The notes under the pieces: generated by a model | What the model was told of the DNA's origin: nothing | The model's input: only the letters and a program-made list of their open reading frames with translations | Databases searched by the model: none | Shown: one piece after another, positions 18,804 to 27,398 of the stretch | Position numbering within the stretch: the first letter of the stretch is position 1 | Layout of the letters: the number at the start of each line of letters is the position of its first letter | Translations under genes and position numbers: made by a program | Source: Candidatus Scalindua sp. | GTDB taxonomy: Bacteria; Planctomycetota; Brocadiia; Brocadiales; Scalinduaceae | Direction: 5' to 3' | Assembly: GCA_018670825.1 (NCBI GenBank) | Contig: JABHIW010000122.1 | Coordinates: forward strand, 1-53,255 | Length of the DNA stretch: 53,255 nt

Positions 18804-19138
18804 TTATCAGTTTTTCCTAATTTGATTTTAGAAACTTTTGTTTTTTTACTTAGAGTCAGTAGTGTCCGGTTAGGTTTTTGCGAGTACGGTCTTTAATACC
18901 CGAATCGTCGGTAGAGACGTAGGGCGAGGCTTTAGCCTTGCCATTTATATACGAAAGCAAACCTAAAGGATTGCTCTACGTGTTACGTGCAAAAACCTAA
19001 CCGGATGCTGCTGACTTAGAGTAATATATTTAATATGAACACTGTTAGTTTTTATGTCTAATGTACATAGTAGTCCTTACTTCTTATCGGTCTTTCCCAA
19101 TTAGACTTTAGAAATTTTTATATTTTCTTACTTAGAGT
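18804..19138. repeat. imperfect direct duplication flanking a MITE-like insert
   Basis: About 53 bp at 18804-18856 (TTATCAGTTTTTCCTAATTT to ACTTAGAGT) recur imperfectly at 19084-19138 (TTATCGGTCTTTCCCAATTA to ACTTAGAGT). The two copies are collinear and end in the same ACTTAGAGTAA word. Copy 1 is split at that word by the element at 18857-19013; copy 2 is unoccupied. No coding function is seen. Confidence 0.7.
18857..19013. mobile_element. 157-bp MITE-like element with 25-bp terminal inverted repeats and 9-bp target duplication
   Basis: The ends begin CAGTAGTGTCCGG and, in complement, CAGCAGCATCCGG; both continue GTTAGGTTTTTGC without mismatch. Thus 22 of 25 terminal bases pair, with 17 perfect (18865-18881 with 18989-19005). 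ACTTAGAGT occurs directly on both sides (18848-18856 and 19014-19022). A near-identical flanking copy at 19084-19138 shows the empty site ACTTAGAGTAA. No transposase frame fits, so it would move only with a helper. The inside has a GGCGAGGC/GCCTTGCC palindrome. A 9-bp duplication fits several IS families (for example IS4-type), and no family is assigned. Confidence 0.8.
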
Positions 19139-19587
19139 AAATGGATTACTAACTAATAATAACTAGAGGTGTTTGGTAAGCAGTATTTTAATATTTCTCA
19201 ATAAAACCCACAATCTTCTGTATTGATAATACTTTTATAGATAGATTTTGTTAGAAAAAGGAGAAATGATCTGAGTATATTGATGCTTAAACTAAAGATT
19301 GTGTTTAATAACAGTAAGTGATTTATAATTATCTTGTATGTTGTACTTCCGACTTAAATGATATTGAAAGTATTTTGTAAGAGATAAATACCAAGGCTAG
19401 AAAACTTTTCTTGTGTGAACGACTGATTCGTTCTATTCGCCTTCTGACCCGCCTGGATGACTTATTGACTTACAGCGGGAAGGTCAGATCGACATAATGG
19501 CATGTGCGTATTATGAGGGACTTGACGGTAAATCTATCGAAAGATGGCGGGACATATAGTTATGCGAAGAATCTTGATTACGGTGGA
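19139..19587. other. non-coding interval, possible trace of a lost gene
   Basis: No intact frame. On the plus strand at 19400-19545, short pieces in two frames (KLFLCERLIRSIRLLTRLDD; IDIMACAYYEGLDGKS) look vaguely protein-like, but I cannot name the family. I treat it as unassigned DNA between the MITE region and the M48 protease gene. Confidence 0.4.
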
Positions 19588-20715
19588 TTAAGCTTTTAAT
19601 TTAATACATTTTTTTGCCATCTCTATCCGTTTGGATATTGATGGATGGCTGTAAAATAACCATTCTATAAGTCTATGGGGGGTTCTGTCTGCCAGGTTCT
19701 GTTCGCCCAGTTTATCCATTGTCAATATAAATGCCTCAGGGTCATTGGTCTTTTCAATTGCATATCTATCACACGCTCTCTCAAACCGTCGGCTGATAGC
19801 ATTTTGAATTGGCATTAATAAAAAGCCTGACACTGCCAGTGCCAGGCAGACAGCAGGAAATGCAGCGATGTCATGTATATTCTGATATCCCAACACTACT
19901 ATCATTTTTGATAATACTAAATGGCAGAATGCAAAACCAATACAACCTGATATGGTGCCGATGGCTAGCATTTTCCAAATATGATGATAAACTTGATGGC
20001 CCAACTCATGAGCAAATACTGATTTTATTTCAGCCAGTGAATATGAATCTAATAGTGTATCTCCCAGAAGGACCCTTCGAGTACTGCCCATACCAGCGAG
20101 AGCAGCATTTGCCTTCTTTGTGTCTTTACTCAAATTGATCTTATAAACCCCCTGAATATTAATCCCAGTGCCTTCTGCAAGCGATTCCAGACCCTCTTTG
20201 ACTTCTTTATTATCTATAGGCTCACTTTTATAGAATAGGGGAAAGATAAGAACAGGAGCAAGTTTGGCCATAATAACTGAAAAGAATATCCAGATAATGG
20301 TTACAAATATCCACCACGAATTTGGAAAGTTTCTGAGAAAGACATACATAATCTCAACCATAATGATAATAAGTGGCAGTGATATCAGAAACTTTTTTAC
20401 TTCATTCTTGAGCCATCCTGAAATCTTCTGGTTTGACAATTTATACATGTGTTCAAGGATAAAACTGCTATAAAAACTTAAAGGAATGGTTATAACTTCA
20501 ATAATTATTATAAATACGAAAATATAAATCGCTACTAATAGATATTCATTGACCGTTACAAGAGATATAAGATGTTTTAAAAAATTTGAGCCAAACAAGC
20601 CCATAAAAAGTAAATAGATCAGTGCTATAGTTAAACTTAAAAAGGTCAATACATGCTTTTGTAAAGAGTATCTCTTTGATAATTCTGCAGTTTGTTTTTG
20701 TGTGTTTTCTGACAT
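19588..20715 (-). CDS. M48-family membrane zinc metalloprotease (Ste24/CAAX-type)
   Basis: A 375-residue multi-pass membrane protein. The zinc motif HELGH is at 236-240 (SVFAHELGHQVYHH). The third ligand lies in the ERACDRYAIE segment near 314-323, and the C-terminal SHPSISKRIEMA is the M48 hallmark. Hydrophobic helices cover about 22-42, 58-80, 108-128, 134-157 and two more after the catalytic motif. Length and the N-terminal membrane part fit the CAAX protease 1/Ste24 subgroup rather than the shorter HtpX. It probably degrades or processes membrane proteins. ATG at 20715 lies 12 nt after the PfkB stop, so it is likely the last gene of the operon starting at 23640. Confidence 0.9.
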   Translation of the reverse strand: MSENTQKQTAELSKRYSLQKHVLTFLSLTIALIYLLFMGLFGSNFLKHLISLVTVNEYLLVAIYIFVFIIIIEVITIPLSFYSSFILEHMYKLSNQKISGWLKNEVKKFLISLPLIIIMVEIMYVFLRNFPNSWWIFVTIIWIFFSVIMAKLAPVLIFPLFYKSEPIDNKEVKEGLESLAEGTGINIQGVYKINLSKDTKKANAALAGMGSTRRVLLGDTLLDSYSLAEIKSVFAHELGHQVYHHIWKMLAIGTISGCIGFAFCHLVLSKMIVVLGYQNIHDIAAFPAVCLALAVSGFLLMPIQNAISRRFERACDRYAIEKTNDPEAFILTMDKLGEQNLADRTPHRLIEWLFYSHPSISKRIEMAKKCIKLKA

Positions 20716-20726
20716 TAATCTTATTA

Positions 20727-21635
20727 CTAAGAAAGGTTATCGTTCTCCAGGAATTCTTCTACTTCCCGGAGATCCGGAATAGCAGCTCTGCCGCCAATCT
20801 CACGGCACTTAAGAGCAGCAGTTGCTGAGGCAAATCTCATTGTTTCGTTTAAATCCCACTTTTGTAGTAATCCAAATATAAACGCACCGTGAAATACGTC
20901 TCCGCATCCGGTTGTATCGACGGCCTTAACTTTGAATGCCGGTTGATAAAAATATTTCTCGGGAGTAACACAAATACTTCCCTTCTCACCCAGTGTCACT
21001 ATTACCGTTTTAGCACCAAGCCCCAATAACTCCATTGCTATTGCTTTTGGATCATTAGCACGGGAATACTGTCTTGCAAAATCTTCTGATGCGATAAAGT
21101 AATCTGACATATTTATAAGTGCTAATGCACCTTCTCTCATACTGCCCGCATCAACAACAATTTTCACCCTTGCATCCCTGGCATATTGCGCCGCTATCAT
21201 TGAACTTTCTTTCATGAGTCCATCAAGAAGTAGTACTTTTGCAGTATCGATCACGCCTCTATTTATCTCTTTTAACCTTAAAGGAGTAACATTCGCTCCG
21301 GACCATAAAACTGTCCTCTTACCACTCCCCTTTTCTATTATGATAAAAGCGAATTGTGACCGTTTATCTTGTTCCACAACAAGGTGATCAATATTAACAG
21401 ATTCGTTTGTTAAGCCGTCTTTAATCAGACTACCGAAATAATCATCAGATATCTTCCCAATAAACGAAGTTGAAGCTCCAAGCCTTGACAGCGTAACCAT
21501 TGCCGTTGCTACTGGTCCCCCACCCTGTACAGTAAGATTGTTTACCTCTTCCTTTGCATTAACATCAGGATATTGTTCTACAACACCTAAATAATCGATA
21601 CAGCATTGTCCTAATCCCACAACATCGTAACTCAA
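20727..21635 (-). CDS. PfkB-family carbohydrate kinase (ribokinase-like)
   Basis: A 302-residue cytoplasmic kinase. The N-terminal VVGLGQCCIDYLG and the glycine motif VQGGGPVATAMVTLSRLG bind sugar. The signature DTTGCGDVFHGAF near residue 240 carries the catalytic Asp and the anion hole. It transfers phosphate from ATP to a sugar or nucleoside; the substrate cannot be fixed from sequence. The start is TTG at 21635, overlapping the bioB stop (ATTGA), which implies translational coupling. No biotin-pathway PfkB role is known to me, so the pairing may only reflect operon packing. Confidence 0.9.
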   Translation of the reverse strand: MSYDVVGLGQCCIDYLGVVEQYPDVNAKEEVNNLTVQGGGPVATAMVTLSRLGASTSFIGKISDDYFGSLIKDGLTNESVNIDHLVVEQDKRSQFAFIIIEKGSGKRTVLWSGANVTPLRLKEINRGVIDTAKVLLLDGLMKESSMIAAQYARDARVKIVVDAGSMREGALALINMSDYFIASEDFARQYSRANDPKAIAMELLGLGAKTVIVTLGEKGSICVTPEKYFYQPAFKVKAVDTTGCGDVFHGAFIFGLLQKWDLNETMRFASATAALKCREIGGRAAIPDLREVEEFLENDNLS

Positions 21636-22630
21636 TGTTTTTGCATCTCTCCCTCTTTATACTTCAGTCCTAAGTCTTTTATCATCTGTAAATCATCTTC
21701 AGGAAGTTTTCCTTTGGTGGTAAGATAATCACCTATCATTGTGCTGTTAGCCCCTGCGTAAAACATCCAGCTCTGTGCGTCACGTAGATTTTCTTCTCTT
21801 CCCCCGGCAACCTTAATTCCTTTATCAGGCAATATGAAACGGTAAACGGCTATTATTTTCAATATATCCATAGGTTCTAATGAATTTCCTACGGACAAAG
21901 GAGTTCCCTTTACAGGACTGAGGAAATTCATGGGTATCGTATCAACATCAAGTTCCTTCAGTTTAAAAGCCAGGTCCAATCTGTCCACAACACTCTCACC
22001 AACACCAAAGATTCCACCGCTACATATTTTCAATCCGGCACTCTTTGCAATCTTAATTGTATCAACTCTGTCCTCATAAGTATGTGTTGTACATATATTT
22101 GGATAGTAATCCTCTGATGTTTCAAGATTATGATTAATCATCTCAACCCCGCTTGATACCAGTTTCTCCGCCATTTTATTCGTAATCGTACCAATTGAAG
22201 TGTGAACAGGAGGACCGTCCTTTTTAGATAATTCATATGCATCATCACATATCTTGTCAAAATTATCACTCCCTTCCAGACTATATCCACTCGTTACAAC
22301 TCCAACATAATCTGATTTATACTCTTTTCCTTTTTCTACGGCCTCAGCGATTTTTTCTTTTTCAATTAATGGAAACTTTGATATCTTTGTTTTGTATCGA
22401 CTTGATTGGGAGCAGAATCTACAGTCTTCTGAACAACTCCCTTGCCTGGCGCTGATTATGGAACAGAGGTTGACAACATTACTGAACGAATTGTATCGTA
22501 TACGATTCGCCCAATAGAGTAAGTCATATATTTCAATCCCACTAATCTCCATCAAATAATGAGCTTCGTCATATGATATCTCATTCTCTTCCAGTACATT
22601 CTTTGCGATTTTCTCTATTTTAGCGTTCAT
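21632..22630 (-). CDS. bioB: biotin synthase
   Basis: A 332-residue radical-SAM enzyme. CSEDCRFCSQ (C66, C70, C73) binds the [4Fe-4S] cluster that cleaves S-adenosylmethionine. Later segments VHTSIGTI, INHNLETSEDYYPNICTTHT and KICSGGIFGVGE supply the ligands of the sacrificial [2Fe-2S] cluster, and VAGGREENLRD is near the C terminus. It converts dethiobiotin to biotin. ATG at 22630 follows the upstream gene stop by only 2 nt. Other bio genes are not in the window. Confidence 0.96.
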   Translation of the reverse strand: MNAKIEKIAKNVLEENEISYDEAHYLMEISGIEIYDLLYWANRIRYNSFSNVVNLCSIISARQGSCSEDCRFCSQSSRYKTKISKFPLIEKEKIAEAVEKGKEYKSDYVGVVTSGYSLEGSDNFDKICDDAYELSKKDGPPVHTSIGTITNKMAEKLVSSGVEMINHNLETSEDYYPNICTTHTYEDRVDTIKIAKSAGLKICSGGIFGVGESVVDRLDLAFKLKELDVDTIPMNFLSPVKGTPLSVGNSLEPMDILKIIAVYRFILPDKGIKVAGGREENLRDAQSWMFYAGANSTMIGDYLTTKGKLPEDDLQMIKDLGLKYKEGEMQKH

Positions 22631-22632
22631 TT

Positions 22633-23640
22633 TTATTGTAGATTTCTATACTCTTTACTAATATTGTCCCAAACCATTTCTGGACGATCAGAACTGATAT
22701 ATGTCATACAGGCACCCCCATCAAAACACCAGGTTGCAATATTTCTTACACCAGAATCAAAAGCCACCTTAATGGCAGTAGAAACCTCTCCTTCCCGACC
22801 TGCGGGAATCCGATATCCCTGTATCCATATTTGAGGTTCTTTATCGAACTTTTTGCACAACCGTACTACCTCACCTGACACTTTTTTCACAAAACCACCT
22901 ACAGGTTCATTATAAGAGATCCAGTATGGATCACTTCCAAATATATCGACATTCTTCAGCCTAACTATTTTTTCCCACTCATATATACCATATTTAGGCT
23001 CACTGTACGGAAGGACACAAACCGCATTTTTAAGGCCCTTGCTTGAAGAGTGATCTGATAAATATTCTAGAAAATTTAATATGGTCTCCTGTCTAAACGC
23101 CATTACATCATTCGTGAACTCCTGGGGCATTTCATAACCGAAACTGTTTTTAAAAATATCTTTGCATGTTGGACAAGTGCATCCCCATATTTTTCTTGTC
23201 TTACCAAATAATTCAGTAAACTCTCCATAAAAAAGATGTGGTTCATCCCAGAATACTCCATCCGCTCCCGTACTTGCCGCAAGATCTATCCATTCCGACA
23301 TTTTATCTCTAAATGTTTTTGAATTAATGCAGGCCTTATTTACATTAATATCACCTTCTGTAAAGCTCAACCTCTGCCTTGCTTCAGGGAACAGCTTGAC
23401 AAATGCAGAAAACGATTCACCGCCAAAAACCCTTCCAATCCCCCATGGATCCAGAAACACTTCCAACCCAATGTCCCTGCTCGCCCGAACAATATCAATC
23501 ATAGTTTGAGAATGATAAGCGACATCGTGTTCACTCATTGTATGAATAACAAGATTACACCCGTCCTCTATCATTTTCTCCATATCTTTTTTTACATGTC
23601 TTAATGTCCTGTTGCCAAAATAACTTGCCCCTAGTTTCAT
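22633..23640 (-). CDS. conserved TIM-barrel-like protein, possibly a glycoside hydrolase relative
   Basis: A 335-residue cytoplasmic-type protein with no signal peptide. It reads like a (beta/alpha)8 barrel: CNLVIHTMSEHDV, GLEVFLDPWGIGRVFGGES, TGADGVFWDEPHLFYGEF (WDEPH at a strand end, as in glycosidase acid/base sites), NVDIFGSDPYW, and IATWCFDGGACMTY. A CTCPTC segment might bind metal. The exact family and substrate are not recognised. I chose ATG at 23640 (AAAAGGAATTAT before it) rather than a frame opening 33 nt earlier. It is first in the series with bioB, the PfkB kinase and the M48 protease. Confidence 0.7.
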   Translation of the reverse strand: MKLGASYFGNRTLRHVKKDMEKMIEDGCNLVIHTMSEHDVAYHSQTMIDIVRASRDIGLEVFLDPWGIGRVFGGESFSAFVKLFPEARQRLSFTEGDINVNKACINSKTFRDKMSEWIDLAASTGADGVFWDEPHLFYGEFTELFGKTRKIWGCTCPTCKDIFKNSFGYEMPQEFTNDVMAFRQETILNFLEYLSDHSSSKGLKNAVCVLPYSEPKYGIYEWEKIVRLKNVDIFGSDPYWISYNEPVGGFVKKVSGEVVRLCKKFDKEPQIWIQGYRIPAGREGEVSTAIKVAFDSGVRNIATWCFDGGACMTYISSDRPEMVWDNISKEYRNLQ

Positions 23641-23673
23641 ATAATTCCTTTTAAGTAACAAATAAGCTATCAC

Positions 23674-24142
23674 TTTAGTGCAGATTAACTCATGTGTTCC
23701 ACATACTACTTATACCAAATAATTCTGTCAAGAGAATCTATACCAAAGACTTACACATTAAATAAAAATATTCTTGTATTAAATTATCACATTTGATATA
23801 AACCGGTTAGTTGAAGGCCCTACTGTGTTCGTGTTAGAGGAAACCTTTTTTTAAAACCTACGAACGTCGTATCGGGAGCTTTTATTTGCTGGCCATTGTA
23901 TTATGGTTAACAATGAGTGCCCACCTTGAAATGAGGGTTGACGAAAAAAATTCTTCTCACGGCAACAGTGGAGCCTTTAATATTTTTATGAACAACCTTT
24001 TCTCCAATTCAAAACAGTACTTCTCAAATATAAGACAGTAATCTGAACTTTGAATACCAGCAAAATACCAGCAAATAGTTCTAATTCATAACTGCATTAG
24101 AAAGAAACTCAAATACGCTGTAAGATTAATTTTAAAAATTAC
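23674..24142. other. non-coding interval upstream of the exonuclease promoter
   Basis: No gene is evident. AT-rich, with a short tandem word (ATACCAGCAAA twice near 24054-24078). It separates the divergent minus-strand bioB series and the plus-strand exonuclease-coaE-rho series. Confidence 0.5.
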
Positions 24143-24171
24143 TTGACAAATATAGTAAACGCAACTAGTAT
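24143..24171 (+). promoter_or_regulatory. sigma70-type promoter for the exonuclease-coaE-rho operon
   Basis: TTGACA at 24143-24148, a 17-bp spacer and TAGTAT at 24166-24171, near consensus and correctly spaced. Transcription would start near 24178, giving a leader of about 290 nt before the GTG at 24471. The same -10 (TAGTAT) with TTGACT at 17 bp occurs at 49614-49642. Confidence 0.7.
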
Positions 24172-24357
24172 CTACCTTTAATTACCTCAAATATCCATCT
24201 GTTCTGATACTAAACATTTCTTGACACCGCTTTTGTGAAATAGCAAGCTACTGAGTTTCAATTGTACTTAGTGCTATATTCGAATGCGCAGTGAACTTTG
24301 AAAACATAGATAATCTAATATTCTGCATATTTAACATAATTTATTGAAAGAAAGAGC

Positions 24358-24380
24358 AAAAGATTGCCCGAAAATCTTTT
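24358..24380 (+). promoter_or_regulatory. hairpin in the exonuclease leader
   Basis: AAAAGATT (24358-24365) pairs perfectly with AATCTTTT (24373-24380) around a GCCCGAA loop, inside the long leader about 90 nt before the start codon. It could be an attenuation or stability element; there is no long T-run after it. Confidence 0.35.
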
Positions 24381-24470
24381 CTCGAAAAAAACCTCTCAAA
24401 TACTTGCTTGTCTCCAAAACATGAATAAGTAACAAAACCAGCATACAATTCCATATTAATATATCAATAA

Positions 24471-25328
24471 GTGCCAAAAAATTTCTTTATTATCGACGGA
24501 CATTCTCAACTATATCAGGCATACTACGCAATCAGCGGATTAACGACACCATCTGGTCAGCCAATTAATGCAGTATACGGATTTACCAGAATGTTACGTA
24601 AAATCTTAAAAGAGGACAGGCCTTGTTACATGGCAATAGCCTTTGATTCCAAGGGGCCGACATTCAGACATGAAGAATACAAAGAATACAAGGCGCATAG
24701 AAAACCTACACCTGACGATCTGGTATCTCAGATACCTCTTATGTTTGACGTAATAAAGGCTTACGGTATACCAATATTTGCTATTCAAGGTTTCGAAGCT
24801 GATGACATAATTGGAACCATTTCAAAAAAAGTGTCTATGGAAAATATTGAATGCACAATTATAACGACAGATAAAGACATGGACCAGCTAGTTGATAAAT
24901 ATATAAAGGTTTTTAATCCAAGGAAGAAGCAAATAAGGAATATTGATAGGATACGAAACGAAATGGGAATTGAGCCGAAAAGATTTATTGACGTACTTGC
25001 TCTCAGTGGAGACTCAAGCGACAATATTCCCGGTGTTCCTGGTATCGGCATTAAAACCGCTTTAGAACTTATTAGAGAGTGGAAGTCATTGGAAAATGTG
25101 TTATCAAATACTGACAAGGTAAAAGGAAAGAAAAAGCAAGAAAACTTATTAAAATATGCAGAATCTGCCAGACTATCAATGCGTCTGGCAACTATTAATA
25201 CGGAAGTCCCCCTGGATTACAATCTCGAATCTTGCCGTTTGATGAATTTTAACAATAATAAGCTTAATGAGCTATTTGCTGAATATGGTTTTAATTCTTT
25301 TCTTGCTGAAAATCATGATAACAACTGA
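24471..25328 (+). CDS. stand-alone 5'-3' exonuclease (DNA polymerase I N-terminal domain type)
   Basis: A 285-residue protein equal to the 5'-nuclease domain of PolA without the polymerase part. It has FFIIDGHSQLYQAYYA (metal Asp 9), AIAFDSKGPTFRHEEYKEYK, GFEADDIIGT and TTDKDMDQL for the metal cluster. It also has the helix-hairpin-helix segment LSGDSSDNIPGVPGIGIKTA. It should remove RNA primers and flaps in replication and repair. The start is GTG at 24471, the only candidate because TAA directly precedes it, and there is no clear ribosome-binding site. The next gene begins at once after the stop. A separate polymerase gene must exist elsewhere if PolA activity is present. Confidence 0.9.
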   Translation: MPKNFFIIDGHSQLYQAYYAISGLTTPSGQPINAVYGFTRMLRKILKEDRPCYMAIAFDSKGPTFRHEEYKEYKAHRKPTPDDLVSQIPLMFDVIKAYGIPIFAIQGFEADDIIGTISKKVSMENIECTIITTDKDMDQLVDKYIKVFNPRKKQIRNIDRIRNEMGIEPKRFIDVLALSGDSSDNIPGVPGIGIKTALELIREWKSLENVLSNTDKVKGKKKQENLLKYAESARLSMRLATINTEVPLDYNLESCRLMNFNNNKLNELFAEYGFNSFLAENHDNN

Positions 25329-25940
25329 ATGAAGCAGAGGATTAAGGTAATAGGTATTACTGGTGGCATAGCAAGCGGGAAGAGCACAATAGCAGAAATG
25401 CTGGAATCGTTGGGCGCGGATCTTATCGATGCCGACAAAATCTGCCATGAACTCATTAATACTAAAGATATAGCACTTGAGATTACAAAAAGATGGGGAA
25501 ATCATTTAAAGAACAATCACGGTAAGATAAAAAGAGAAGAGCTGGCAGAAATAGTATTCTCCGACAGGAAAGAGGTTTCTGCTTTAAATCGTATAATTCA
25601 CCCTAAAGCAATAAAACAGATTAGAAGTAGGATTGCTAAACTTCATGTTGAGGCTGCAACAAAGGCTATCGTTTTGGATGCTGCACTATTAGTTGAATCA
25701 AACCTAATAGATATCTGTGACATTGTACTGTTTGTTAATACTGAGAAAGACAGATGCAAGACAAGAGTACAAAACAGCCGCAAGTGGCCTTTAGATGAAA
25801 TAGAGAAAAGAGAAAAATTTCAAAACTTATTACCACAAAAAAGAGAAGTTTCAGACGTTATCATTAATAATAATCAATCTAAAGAGGACACATTAAATCA
25901 AGTTAAAGGTTTTTGGTGTCAATTTATAACAAAAAAGTAA
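25329..25940 (+). CDS. coaE: dephospho-CoA kinase
   Basis: A 203-residue P-loop kinase. [12 protein letters not shown] near residues 9-20 is the Walker A motif, [15 protein letters not shown] the substrate lid region, [12 protein letters not shown] is conserved, and [10 protein letters not shown] precedes the nucleotide site. It makes coenzyme A from dephospho-CoA and ATP, the last step of the pathway. ATG at 25329 follows the exonuclease TGA with no gap, and rho starts 13 nt after its stop, so the three genes form one operon. Confidence 0.95.
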   Translation: MKQRIKVIGITGGIASGKSTIAEMLESLGADLIDADKICHELINTKDIALEITKRWGNHLKNNHGKIKREELAEIVFSDRKEVSALNRIIHPKAIKQIRSRIAKLHVEAATKAIVLDAALLVESNLIDICDIVLFVNTEKDRCKTRVQNSRKWPLDEIEKREKFQNLLPQKREVSDVIINNNQSKEDTLNQVKGFWCQFITKK

Positions 25941-25953
25941 TTTGGAGAATGAC

Positions 25954-27336
25954 ATGGTAGTTTCAACGAAGACAACAAAGGTTACGAAGACTACGAAAGC
26001 AACCAAGGCGGTTAAGAAAACTGCTGCACCTGTCGTAGACAAAAATACAAATGAAAAGTACGAAGAAATAAAAAAAGGTGATATGCATATCACCGCATTA
26101 CAAAAGATGACAATAAAATCGCTTCAGGACACAGCGAAAAAGGAGAAAATACAAGAGTATTCCGGCCTTAAAAAGCAAGAATTGATATTTAAAATACTTA
26201 AGGAACGGGTAAATCAGAATGGTCTTATGTATGGTGAGGGAGTGGTTGAGGTATTACCGGAAGGTTTCGGTTTTTTACGTTCTCCAGACTATAATTATTT
26301 ACCATGCCCAGATGATATATACATCTCACCATCACAAATAAGGCGGTTTGGTATAAGAACGGGTGCTACCGTTTCAGGGCAGATACGTCCTCCTAAAGAA
26401 AATGAAAGATATTTTGCCCTCCTCAGAGTAGAGGCGATAAACTATGAAAACCCGGATCTTTTAAATGAAATGTGTGTTTTTGATGATTTAACACCACTTC
26501 ATCCCAACGAACGTATTATGCTGGAAGCGAAGAAAGATGAAACAGAGATGCGAATAATGGACCTGGTTACTCCAATAGGCAAAGGACAACGCGGTTTGAT
26601 TGTCGCCCCGCCTCGTACCGGAAAAACAGTTCTCATTCAGGAAATCGCAAACAGCATAACAAAGAATCATCCGGAAGTTTACCTTATAATACTATTAATA
26701 GATGAACGTCCGGAAGAGGTTACGGAGATGGCAAGAGCTGTCGATGCCGAGGTAATTGGCTCCACCTTTGATGAGCCGGCGAGTCGACATGTACAGGTTG
26801 CTGAAATGGTAATAGAAAAAGCCAAACGCATGGTAGAATTCAAGAAAGATGTTGTGATATTGCTTGACTCAATTACACGCCTGGCAAGAGCATATAATAC
26901 TGAAATACCACATAGCGGAAAAATATTGTCAGGTGGTGTTGATGCTAATGCACTTCAGAAACCTAAAAGATTCTTTGGCGCTGCAAGAAATATTGAAGAA
27001 GGCGGGAGTTTGACTATAATTGCGACTGCACTTGTAGATACTGGCAGCAGAATGGATGAAGTCATCTTCGAAGAGTTTAAAGGCACTGGCAATATGGAAT
27101 TGCACTTAGACAGGAGATTAGCAGATAAAAGACTGTTCCCCGCAATAGATATAAACAGATCCGGCACAAGGAAGGAAGAATTAATACTTGATCCTGAGGA
27201 ATTGAAAAGAGTATGGGTGCTACGAAGGGTCCTTAATGATATGAACCCGACAGATGTATTAGAACTACTTAAGACCAGACTGTCTAAAACCCAGACAAAC
27301 GCCGAATTTTTAATGAGTATGAATCTTAAAAGGTAG
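25954..27336 (+). CDS. rho: transcription termination factor Rho
   Basis: About 460 residues. An N-terminal Lys/Thr-rich tail is followed by the Rho N domain ([29 protein letters not shown]). Next is a cold-shock-like RNA-binding domain ([18 protein letters not shown]). The hexameric ATPase has Walker [26 protein letters not shown] and [11 protein letters not shown], and the R-loop region near [20 protein letters not shown]. It ends untranslated or unneeded transcription genome-wide. I prefer ATG at 25954 over the TTG at 25942, because GGAG at 25944-25947 is the ribosome site for the ATG. Confidence 0.97.
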   Translation: MVVSTKTTKVTKTTKATKAVKKTAAPVVDKNTNEKYEEIKKGDMHITALQKMTIKSLQDTAKKEKIQEYSGLKKQELIFKILKERVNQNGLMYGEGVVEVLPEGFGFLRSPDYNYLPCPDDIYISPSQIRRFGIRTGATVSGQIRPPKENERYFALLRVEAINYENPDLLNEMCVFDDLTPLHPNERIMLEAKKDETEMRIMDLVTPIGKGQRGLIVAPPRTGKTVLIQEIANSITKNHPEVYLIILLIDERPEEVTEMARAVDAEVIGSTFDEPASRHVQVAEMVIEKAKRMVEFKKDVVILLDSITRLARAYNTEIPHSGKILSGGVDANALQKPKRFFGAARNIEEGGSLTIIATALVDTGSRMDEVIFEEFKGTGNMELHLDRRLADKRLFPAIDINRSGTRKEELILDPEELKRVWVLRRVLNDMNPTDVLELLKTRLSKTQTNAEFLMSMNLKR

Positions 27337-27398
27337 TTCTATATTTTCAGTATAATTATCTTCCGGATTCAGTCAAAAATAAATTGTGTTCCTTTTGC

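Noticed and set aside
19400..19545. Possible remnant of a sigma-factor-like gene (IDIMACAYYEGLDGKS)
   Set aside because: The resemblance is to a few residues of sigma region 4 only, in two frames with stops; too weak to name.
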